Assembly (NCBI GenBank): GCA_043736395.1
Contig: JAYTCQ010000370.1
Coordinates: forward strand, 1-35,456
Length of the DNA: 35,456 nt
Direction of reading: 5' to 3'
DNA from: JAFDVL01 sp043736395
Lineage (GTDB): Bacteria > Acidobacteriota > Blastocatellia > RBC074
Shown here: piece after piece, positions 7,548 to 14,611 of the stretch
Layout of the letters: every line of letters starts with the position of its first letter
Position numbering within the stretch: position 1 is the first letter of the stretch
Notes under the pieces: generated by a model
The model's database searches: none
What the model was told of the DNA's origin: nothing
The model's input: only the letters and a program-made list of their open reading frames with translations
Position numbers and translations under genes: made by a program

Positions 7548-8312
7548 CTATGAAAAATATAGGCTAAACAGCCTAATCCTTCCGTGTTCTTTCCCGAATA
7601 ATAACACAACGCTCCCCACTATTTTTTTAATAAGGGATGATCCTCTTGATGATCCGTAGCACTTATCATCACATTCAACGATTCCCGAATCGTTATCTCG
7701 ATATTTGTAAAAAAGCCGTACCCCTTCTTTGTAAGCTTTGGGTCTTTCCGTCCTCCATTTTTTCAACACTTTATTAAAAAGATAGGTTGCTTTGTTCAGT
7801 GCTGAATTAGCCTGGATGATTTGGCTTTTTTTAGTAAAATCGTAATTATCTTTCCATTTGTCAGAAGTGAAACGGCTGATAGCTCTAGTCTCGCTCTTCG
7901 AGAATTTATTTAGAATCGGACTCGGATCATAAGCTCTGGAAACTTTGTGAGCGATTTCATCACAAAGGAATCCACTCCAATGAAATCTTAATAGATTAAG
8001 ATATAGTTGCTCGCAAGCTTTTGAATTTTCCTGAATAAAATTTTTATCAACCCACAAAGTAATTTCAATAACTTTCACATCAGTATTTACTGTTCGTTCA
8101 AACCAATTGCTACTTGGAATACCACGCAAAGCAATGCGTAAATCATTCGTTGCCTCCAACTGTTTTTTGAAGGTAGTAAAAATATGTTCAGCTTCTTTGA
8201 TTTCCGCTTCGGTTAATTTTTCGCTCTTCGGTTTCTTGACAGATTGCGCGTACGTCGCACACGGCAGTATCAGTAAACATAAAACCACGATGCTGATTGT
8301 TTTGATTTGCAT
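7548..8312 (-). CDS. Secreted protein of unknown function (paralogue of 8330-9085)
   Basis: 254 residues from ATG 8312. Translation could be read back to 8450, but that would overlap the preceding gene by 120 nt and hide the signal peptide. MQIKTISIVVLCLLILPC followed by ATYAQ is a Sec signal peptide, cleaved after AQ. The mature N-terminus has KLTEAEIKEAEHIFTTFKKQ and TNDLRIALRGI, nearly repeated in the neighbouring gene. No catalytic motif is visible and the rest is helical and lysine-rich. CDDKC, a CxxxC pair, lies near the C-terminus. The two genes are in tandem on the same strand, 17 nt apart, and clearly arose by duplication. I do not recognise the family. Confidence 0.75.
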   Translation of the reverse strand: MQIKTISIVVLCLLILPCATYAQSVKKPKSEKLTEAEIKEAEHIFTTFKKQLEATNDLRIALRGIPSSNWFERTVNTDVKVIEITLWVDKNFIQENSKACEQLYLNLLRFHWSGFLCDEIAHKVSRAYDPSPILNKFSKSETRAISRFTSDKWKDNYDFTKKSQIIQANSALNKATYLFNKVLKKWRTERPKAYKEGVRLFYKYRDNDSGIVECDDKCYGSSRGSSLIKKIVGSVVLLFGKEHGRIRLFSLYFS

Positions 8313-8329
8313 ATTTGAAAAGCGAATAT

Positions 8330-9085
8330 TTATGGACGATATACGATTATCATCATTATCTTCATCTGATTTTTTACTTTTCCAACGTAAATAACGAAAT
8401 ATCCCTGGACTGCGGACACTATTTCTGTCCCTTTCGGCAAACCTAAGCAATCATTGTCACAAGTACTGACTTCCGGTGAACCACTATATCTATTCAATAA
8501 ATTTAACCCCTCATAATAAAACTTTGGTTGTTTGATTTTGAGGTTAGCTATTTCCTTGTTAAGAATTTTAGTGACAAGAGTTAAAGTCTTAATTATTTGA
8601 ATTACTTGCAATCGAGAGTCATACACGAAATCAGTCTCCCAATATGCATTCAGTATTTTTTGCTCTGCTAAGGGTAGTTGGGAAAATACCGAGGAGAGGT
8701 CGTTATATTTTCCATCCAAAGCATTCATAATGTTGCCAAATAGTTCAGAGCTATGTCCAAAATTTAAGGTACTAACAAAAAGGGATTTAAATAAATTTCT
8801 ATTACTAATCAACAATTTTCGGTTCTTTACCCGAATCCCATGGTCTTCGAGTGCGGGGATAGCTTTCTTATCAAAAATCCAATTCGAATTTATTCGTCCG
8901 CGCAAAGCGATACGCAAATCATTCGTTTCCTCCAGCCGTTTTTTGAAGGTCGCAAAAATGCGCTCAGCTTCTTTAATTTCAGCCGCAGTCAGTTTTTGTT
9001 CTTTTATTTTTTTGTTTCCCTGCGCGTGTAGGATGCAAGGTAGTAACAGCAATAAAATCAGGGTGCTGATGATTTTTGTTCGCAT
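8330..9085 (-). CDS. Secreted protein of unknown function (paralogue of 7548-8312)
   Basis: 251 residues. MRTKIISTLILLLLLPC then ILHAQ is a Sec signal peptide. The following region has KLTAAEIKEAERIFATFKKR and TNDLRIALRGR, matching the neighbour almost residue for residue over the first 70 positions, after which the two diverge strongly. CDNDC near residue 220 parallels the CxxxC of the paralogue. No known domain is recognised. The first half is conserved and the second half diversified, which suggests a common export or anchoring part with a variable binding part. It starts 20 nt after the stop of the SpoIIE-phosphatase gene, upstream on the same strand, and could be read from its transcript. 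Confidence 0.75.
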   Translation of the reverse strand: MRTKIISTLILLLLLPCILHAQGNKKIKEQKLTAAEIKEAERIFATFKKRLEETNDLRIALRGRINSNWIFDKKAIPALEDHGIRVKNRKLLISNRNLFKSLFVSTLNFGHSSELFGNIMNALDGKYNDLSSVFSQLPLAEQKILNAYWETDFVYDSRLQVIQIIKTLTLVTKILNKEIANLKIKQPKFYYEGLNLLNRYSGSPEVSTCDNDCLGLPKGTEIVSAVQGYFVIYVGKVKNQMKIMMIIVYRP

Positions 9086-9105
9086 AGGCTGAGGAGTGAA
9101 ATTCG

Positions 9106-10752
9106 CTACAATCGTTTCAAAACAAACAACGTAATATCGTCATACTGCGGAGCCGCTCCGGCGAAGCGGTCTACTTCATTGAAGATTTTTTCGACGATGA
9201 CTTCGGCGGATTCGTGGGCGATTCTTCTGACGAAATCGGCTAAGCGTTGTTCGCCGTATTCCTCTTCGTTGACGTCCTGCGCTTCGGTGACGCCGTCGGA
9301 ATATAGCGCGATGATGTCTCCCGTATTGACGGTGAAAGTCGATTCTTCATACGGCAATCCTGACAGCATTCCGAGCGGTGTTCCGGTCGCTTTAATCCAT
9401 TCGGCCTCACCATCTTTTCTGAGCAATAAACAATCTGTGTGTCCGGCGTTCACATACACGCATTCGCCAGAAACCGGATCAATTCTCATCAAAACTCCGG
9501 TGACGTATTTGTTGGATGGAGTCGTGGCGAACAGCAATTCATTTGTATGCGCAGCCAGCTCCGTCAACAACGGAAGTCGCCCCAGCAACGCACGCAAAGT
9601 GGCTTGGATATTGCTCATCAGCAGCGATGCGGGTAAGCCTTTGCCCGACACATCAGCGACGCAAATTAGATGCGGATCAGTGCTTTGATTGGCGGCGACG
9701 GGCAGCGCATCGTAATAATCTCCGCCGCATTGACGCGCTGGACGATTGCGAGCGGCTAAATCAAAATTGTGTAATTTGGGCAACGCGGAAGGAAATAATG
9801 TCGCCTGAATTCCGGCGGCTAATTCAAGTTCCTGCTCCATCTTTTTGCGTTCGATGGTTTCTTTGATGAACCAGGAATTATCGAAGGCGACGGCAGCCTG
9901 CGCGACTAATCCGGCTCCGAATTCAAGATCGGCTTCGTTGAAAGTCAGCTTGCCGGGGCGTGAACCGAGCGCGACAAAACCTCCGCTGGTGAAATCATTG
10001 GATCGAATCGCAAACAAAATTTCCGCTTGATTCGCCAGCAAAATTTCTTTGAATTCACAGTCGGGAATATCGCTAACGAACAAAGCTTCCGGCAACGGAT
10101 CAATCAACTCCTGACAATTTTCAAGTAGATGAATTTCCATTCCCTTCAAGCGCACGACCGGCGGATGACCTATCTTCCATGCAGCTACGGCGTACTTCCT
10201 GACTGCCCATCGTCCGGCTAATGTCAGGGCTAAAAGCTGTGAAATTGCTTCTGGCTCAATCGCCGAAGTCAGGCCGCGAACTAAATCTAACAGTGCTCGA
10301 AGTTCCTGCACTTTTTGATCGAGGTCTTGATTTAAAAGTTGGGCTTCGGCGTGAGCGCGCGCATTTTCAATACCGCTGGCAGCAATGCCTAAAAGTGCCT
10401 TGAGGAATTCAATATCTTCGTCATCAAGCTGACGATTCGCGGGACGGGCGATGCCAAGATAACCGATTGGAACTGCCTCATCTCCTATCGGTAAGATCAG
10501 ATCAATGCCGACTGCGTGTGCATCGTTAATGTCAAAAATTTCTCCCGTTTTCAGTTTGGGCAAACCGCGTACTAAGGCAAAGCGAATGTCACTTTCGCTT
10601 TCGACGGCGATGAAGCCTTTGCCTACGACAAGGCGTCCCATGACTGTGCGCAACAGATGTTTAAGCAAAGCATCAAGGTCTAGGGAAGCGTGTAGTAGTT
10701 GCGCTGATTCTAAAAGAGCTTCTAAATTCGATGCATCCAATGGTTGAGACAT
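9106..10752 (-). CDS. GAF-domain PP2C (SpoIIE/RsbU-type) serine phosphatase
   Basis: 548 residues, no membrane segment. An N-terminal GAF-like region (about residues 10-135, with VVGKGFIAVES and GYLGIARPANR) is followed by a second GAF-like region (about 150-300) and a C-terminal SpoIIE/PP2C domain. The phosphatase metal motifs are present: QCGGDYYDAL, VADVSGKGLPASL, LYSDGVTEA and QYDDITLFVL. Such RsbU-like enzymes dephosphorylate an STAS-domain antagonist so that it can bind its HATPase kinase. The STAS and HATPase genes lie just upstream on the same strand, making this the likely cytosolic, signal-sensing phosphatase of the module. Its start overlaps the small membrane protein gene by about 30 nt. 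Confidence 0.92.
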   Translation of the reverse strand: MSQPLDASNLEALLESAQLLHASLDLDALLKHLLRTVMGRLVVGKGFIAVESESDIRFALVRGLPKLKTGEIFDINDAHAVGIDLILPIGDEAVPIGYLGIARPANRQLDDEDIEFLKALLGIAASGIENARAHAEAQLLNQDLDQKVQELRALLDLVRGLTSAIEPEAISQLLALTLAGRWAVRKYAVAAWKIGHPPVVRLKGMEIHLLENCQELIDPLPEALFVSDIPDCEFKEILLANQAEILFAIRSNDFTSGGFVALGSRPGKLTFNEADLEFGAGLVAQAAVAFDNSWFIKETIERKKMEQELELAAGIQATLFPSALPKLHNFDLAARNRPARQCGGDYYDALPVAANQSTDPHLICVADVSGKGLPASLLMSNIQATLRALLGRLPLLTELAAHTNELLFATTPSNKYVTGVLMRIDPVSGECVYVNAGHTDCLLLRKDGEAEWIKATGTPLGMLSGLPYEESTFTVNTGDIIALYSDGVTEAQDVNEEEYGEQRLADFVRRIAHESAEVIVEKIFNEVDRFAGAAPQYDDITLFVLKRL

Positions 10753-11072
10753 AAAACATTATGAGAGAAGTGAACGCTGCCAAATCCGCCGCAAAAAAAA
10801 TGCAAAAGTTTCGACAATCGAGATAAAAAACTGCTAACAACAAAAACTATAATTACAGACTGTGAATATGATAATGGCTGCCCATTTTTTGCAAATAAAA
10901 AAGCCTTTAGCTCCTGTTCTGAATAGCCTTGAATTTTTTGGTAGATGTCTAAGTCGGATTGATCGGATGCGTACCCCGCGTACCCTAGAAAAAGGCTCAA
11001 AACGAAAACTACAATGAGTCGTGAAATCACAGCTTGAAATAATTTATTTCGAGTTATGGATTCATCGTTCAT
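10722..11072 (-). CDS. Small predicted membrane protein between RsbW-like and RsbU-like genes
   Basis: 116 residues. Two hydrophobic stretches, about residues 17-35 (ISRLIVVFVLSLFLGYAGYA) and 70-85 (YSQSVIIVFVVSSFL), flank a polar segment with DQSDLDIYQKIQGYSEQEL. The gene begins 13 nt after the anti-sigma-like gene stop and overlaps the phosphatase start by 31 nt, filling a gap that would otherwise be 333 nt in an operon. The last 30 residues lie partly in the overlap and look atypical, so the true end may differ. Family not recognised. It may be a membrane partner of the partner-switching module, but only position supports that. Confidence 0.5.
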   Translation of the reverse strand: MNDESITRNKLFQAVISRLIVVFVLSLFLGYAGYASDQSDLDIYQKIQGYSEQELKAFLFAKNGQPLSYSQSVIIVFVVSSFLSRLSKLLHFFCGGFGSVHFSHNVLCLNHWMHRI

Positions 11073-11085
11073 CGTTCCGCCTTCA

Positions 11086-11517
11086 TCATTTCTTGATTCT
11101 CTTAATCATTCGGAGTTCGTTTTTTTGCCCCGGAATAATTTCGTATTGAACTTCATCCATCAGCGTCTTGATGAGCCGCATCCCCAGTCCACCGGATTTT
11201 CTTTTTTCGATGAGCTTTTCTAGATCTTCTTGCAGGATTTGCGTCGGATCGAATCCGATCCCAGTGTCGACGATTTGAAAGGTAATTTTTTCTTCATCCA
11301 CATTAGCGCGGACAATCACTTCCTGACTTTTGTCGTTGCCGTACGCGTGTTCGATCACGTTGGCGCAGGCTTCATCTACGGCGAGTTCAATTTTGGAGAT
11401 GTCCATTTCAGACATACCGGCTTGCAGTCCGACTTTGGTGACGAACTCACGGATTAAGGAAAGATTTTCGGTGGACGATTGAACCCTGAGTGTGAAGGAG
11501 CTTTCGGTTCCAGCCAT
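11086..11517 (-). CDS. Anti-sigma-type HATPase serine kinase (RsbW-like)
   Basis: 143 residues from ATG 11517. The reading frame extends to 11571, but an AGGAGG sits about 7 nt before 11517 and fixes the start there. It is an HATPase_c domain of the RsbW/SpoIIAB kind: N-box ELAVDEACANVIEHAYG with N53 as the Mg/ATP residue, G1 box DTGIGFDP and G2 box GGLGMRL. It should phosphorylate the conserved serine of the STAS protein encoded 10 nt upstream and, when free, bind a target such as a sigma factor. No sigma factor gene is in the window, so the output partner is elsewhere or is not a sigma factor. Confidence 0.92.
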   Translation of the reverse strand: MAGTESSFTLRVQSSTENLSLIREFVTKVGLQAGMSEMDISKIELAVDEACANVIEHAYGNDKSQEVIVRANVDEEKITFQIVDTGIGFDPTQILQEDLEKLIEKRKSGGLGMRLIKTLMDEVQYEIIPGQKNELRMIKRIKK

Positions 11518-11527
11518 GACTGACCTC

Positions 11528-11890
11528 CTAAGCAGATTGCGCAGTGGCATAGCCCGCCAGCGCAGTGTCAATGTCGTCGGTCATCTCAAACAAATCAGGG
11601 AAGCCGAGTATCTCAAATGTATGACGAACTTTCGGAGCAAGTCCGCAAATTTTCAGATCGCCGCTTTGTTCACGAATTTCTTCGATATAGCTCATAAACA
11701 CGCCGAGTCCCGCAGAAGCGATGTACGACAATTGCGAACAATCCACAATCATCTTCACTCTTCCCGCATCGAATTCGGTTTGAATCGCGGTATCGAATTG
11801 CGGCGCGGTGTGGGCGTCTACATAACCTTCCAGCGCAATGATGGAAATTCCGTTTTTATGACTGGTCGTAACATTGAAAGGGTTAGGCAC
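11528..11890 (-). CDS. STAS-domain anti-sigma factor antagonist (RsbV/SpoIIAA-like)
   Basis: 120 residues, started by GTG at 11890 behind a strong AAGGAGGA. A single STAS domain: GISIIALEGYVDAHTAPQFD, then VDCSQLSYIASAGLGVF, with S59 in the IASAG turn as the expected phosphorylation site. In the known cycle the HATPase kinase phosphorylates this serine and SpoIIE-type phosphatases remove the phosphate; the unphosphorylated form captures the kinase. The gene heads an operon (STAS, HATPase, small membrane protein, GAF-phosphatase) and faces two more SpoIIE phosphatase genes across a 108-bp divergent region. Confidence 0.93.
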   Translation of the reverse strand: MPNPFNVTTSHKNGISIIALEGYVDAHTAPQFDTAIQTEFDAGRVKMIVDCSQLSYIASAGLGVFMSYIEEIREQSGDLKICGLAPKVRHTFEILGFPDLFEMTDDIDTALAGYATAQSA

Positions 11891-11998
11891 TAATGAATCC
11901 TCCTTGATAATCGCCGTAATGTTAGCATAATCAGCAGTACAGGCAATTGTGAATAAAAATCGGAAGGCGAAACTTCATCGTAACCAAAACGGAAGACA
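11891..11998. promoter_or_regulatory. Divergent intergenic region between STAS operon and membrane phosphatase genes
   Basis: 108 bp shared by two divergent transcription units: the STAS gene starts at 11890 on the minus strand and the SpoIIE phosphatase at 11999 on the plus strand. Both promoters must lie here or overlap the genes. The minus-strand Shine-Dalgarno is within 11894-11907, and a weaker GGAAG precedes the plus-strand start. I could not identify convincing -35/-10 boxes. Confidence 0.45.
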
Positions 11999-14599
11999 AT
12001 GGCAAAGCAAACCAAATTGATTCTCGGCAGCATCCTCTTTGTTTTCCTATTTATTAATATTGCAACGGGAATGCTTTCGTCTTTTCGCCAATTGAGCAAT
12101 TGGAGCAGTTGCGGTCTCGATACCATCAACAAAGGCAATGGATGGATAATTACCGATGTTACTAAAGATGGACAATCGCCCATCCTCCACATTGATGATG
12201 AAGTTTTGGCAGTGAGAGGTTTGCCTTCAAACATTAAGGTAAAAAATCTTTCTAATAGCTTTCCGATTCCAGCCGGAAGCCAACTCAATTTAATCGTCCG
12301 TTGTCAGGGGGTGATTCATGAAGTTCCTGTCCAGACCTTCGGAGCCACACTAAAAGATTGGCTGAAAGAAATTGGCAGCTTCCTGATGATGAGCAGTTTT
12401 TTGCTCACTGGATTACTGATTCTATTGGTCAAAGCTGACGATCAGCAGGCGTGGCTGCTCTCATTGATGCTGGGGACGTTTTCAGGTTTATTGAATTTCG
12501 AACTTAATAATGTCCCACTCCTATTATTTTGGACGGCTTTGTTAACACGGGCTATCAGCTTTTTATTTCTTCCACTCTTTGTCCATTTTTTCTTGGTCTT
12601 TCCGCGTCCCTCATCAATTTTAAAACGCAGACCTGGAATTTTGTATTTTGTTTATGGTTCATTTTTATTCTTCAGCCTCCCGTATTTTCTTTTACAGCGG
12701 ATAAGGAGTCAGGGAGTCGTCGCTTTTGAAAATAATGAATGGCTCAGCCTGCTTCAACGATTCGCCAGGATACCCGCAAATGCTCTGCTGATTGTTTTTT
12801 TGATCACGGGCATTGTCACGTTATTAATTAATTATCGAAAATCCGAAAGTGAAGATCGGCGTAAACTTCATCTCGTAGTGGTTGGTTGCAGTGCAGGTTT
12901 TTTCAATTTACTCCTCATCGTACTTTCAGAATTTTTTGGCTTTAACAAAACCCATTCTCAGGTTCATGAGTGGGGATTCTTCATACTCACGTTCACTCTA
13001 CCTTTGATTCCAATTTCATTCGCCTACGCCATCATCAAACATCAGGTCATTCCCATCAGCCTGATTATCCGGCGCGGAATGCGCTACATACTGGTTTCGC
13101 GTGGCTCCTACTTATTAGAAATCGGGGTTTTCTTTATCGTCATTACCGCTTTTCTGACTTTGTTTTTTCGCTGGTTATTTTCAACTTTCCAACCAAGAAG
13201 CATGGAAACATTAGGGATCACGATTGGAACAATTTCGGCTACCGTAGGAATAATATTTTGGAACCTGACCAGATTTCTTCATACCAAATATCTTGCTCCG
13301 ATCATTGATCGAAAATTTTTCCGGCAATCCTACGATTCACAACAAATTATTTCAGAGTTGGTTGAATCCTTACGGACAACTACGGATCAAGAACATTTGT
13401 TGTCGCAAATTGCGACGAAAATTCGCTCCGCTTTGCAGACAGAATCCGTAGCAATTTTATTGAAAAATTATTCTGGCGATTATTCCACCGCGTATTACTG
13501 CGAATACAATCCGGTGGATGGCGGCACCATTCGCAGCAAAAATAATTTTCGACTGCCTGCGACTTCTGAAATTGTTTCTCGCCTGCACGGTACGCGAGAG
13601 CCTGTCATCATTGACGATGAAGCATTTCCTGAAAATGAAATCAAGCAACTTCAACAAATTAAATCTGAATTATTATTGCCGCTTTCCAGCCAAACAGAAT
13701 TATTAGGAATCGTTTCGCTCGGTTCACGACTAGGCGATTTGCCCTTCTCCACTGAAGACAAAGAATTGCTGATGAGTGTCGCAGGACCGGGAACTTTCGC
13801 GCTTGAAAATGCGCAACTACTAGGACGCATGGTTGAAGAAGCTCGCCGCCGCGAAGTGATCGAAGCGGAAAACGAATCCCGCGCCAAGGAATTAGAAGAA
13901 GCCCGTCAATTACAGCTTTCGATGTTGCCCAAGTCCGTCCCCCAACTGCCGCATCTCGAAATTGCGGTGTATATGAAAACGGCGACGGAAGTGGGAGGCG
14001 ACTATTACGACTTTCATCTGTCGAGCGATGGCATGCTCACCATTGCCGTAGGCGACGCCACTGGTCACGGACTCAAAGCAGGTACAGTCGTCACGGCGAT
14101 GAAGAGCCTGTTTTATACACACGCCCTCAACGACGAACTCTTACCCGTACTTGCACAATCGTCGCACGCGCTCAAGTCTATGAATTTGCGTTCGTTGTTT
14201 ATGGCACTGACGCTGGTCAAATTCAAAGACCACGAATTACGCATCGCTTCGGCAGGCATGCCGCCTGCTCTGATTTATCACGCCGCCACTCAAACGGTAG
14301 AAGAAATCCAAATGAAAACGATGCCACTCGGAAGCTTCCGTAATTATCCTTACCGCGAAGAATCCATGTTCCTACAATCCGGTGATGTCGTGATGTTAAT
14401 GAGCGATGGATTCCCCGAACGCTTCAATGCAGCAGGCGAAATACTTGGCTTCGACAAAGGAGCAGGCATTTTGCAATTGGCGCACAGCCTGACCGCTACC
14501 CAAATCGTCGCGCAGTTTATTCAAGCCGAAGAGCAATGGGCACAGGGCTTCGCGCAAAACGATGATGTCACGTTTGTCGTACTAAAAGTAAAGTACTGA
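11999..14599 (+). CDS. Membrane PP2C (SpoIIE-type) phosphatase with PDZ-like extracytoplasmic part, multi-TM region and GAF
   Basis: 866 residues. An N-terminal signal-anchor helix (LILGSILFVFLFINIATGML) is followed by about 90 residues facing outside that look PDZ-like (ILHIDDEVLAVRGLPSN). Then come about seven further membrane helices (residues 125-400), a GAF-like region (about 440-600) and a coiled linker rich in E/R. The C-terminal SpoIIE domain carries GGDYYDFHLSSDG, VGDATGHGLKAG, LMSDGFPERF and NDDVTFVVLK. The architecture suggests an envelope or ligand signal transmitted to STAS dephosphorylation, probably on the divergent RsbV-like protein. It is a tandem paralogue of 14612-17254, 12 nt downstream, with long blocks almost identical at the DNA level. 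Confidence 0.92.
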   Translation: MAKQTKLILGSILFVFLFINIATGMLSSFRQLSNWSSCGLDTINKGNGWIITDVTKDGQSPILHIDDEVLAVRGLPSNIKVKNLSNSFPIPAGSQLNLIVRCQGVIHEVPVQTFGATLKDWLKEIGSFLMMSSFLLTGLLILLVKADDQQAWLLSLMLGTFSGLLNFELNNVPLLLFWTALLTRAISFLFLPLFVHFFLVFPRPSSILKRRPGILYFVYGSFLFFSLPYFLLQRIRSQGVVAFENNEWLSLLQRFARIPANALLIVFLITGIVTLLINYRKSESEDRRKLHLVVVGCSAGFFNLLLIVLSEFFGFNKTHSQVHEWGFFILTFTLPLIPISFAYAIIKHQVIPISLIIRRGMRYILVSRGSYLLEIGVFFIVITAFLTLFFRWLFSTFQPRSMETLGITIGTISATVGIIFWNLTRFLHTKYLAPIIDRKFFRQSYDSQQIISELVESLRTTTDQEHLLSQIATKIRSALQTESVAILLKNYSGDYSTAYYCEYNPVDGGTIRSKNNFRLPATSEIVSRLHGTREPVIIDDEAFPENEIKQLQQIKSELLLPLSSQTELLGIVSLGSRLGDLPFSTEDKELLMSVAGPGTFALENAQLLGRMVEEARRREVIEAENESRAKELEEARQLQLSMLPKSVPQLPHLEIAVYMKTATEVGGDYYDFHLSSDGMLTIAVGDATGHGLKAGTVVTAMKSLFYTHALNDELLPVLAQSSHALKSMNLRSLFMALTLVKFKDHELRIASAGMPPALIYHAATQTVEEIQMKTMPLGSFRNYPYREESMFLQSGDVVMLMSDGFPERFNAAGEILGFDKGAGILQLAHSLTATQIVAQFIQAEEQWAQGFAQNDDVTFVVLKVKY

Positions 14600-14611
14600 G
14601 GCTTTGACGAT

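Noticed and set aside
11890..12288. 132-residue minus-strand frame opposite the first membrane phosphatase
   Set aside because: It overlaps the start of a well supported gene and has no recognisable domain, and the STAS gene has its own strong Shine-Dalgarno at its start.
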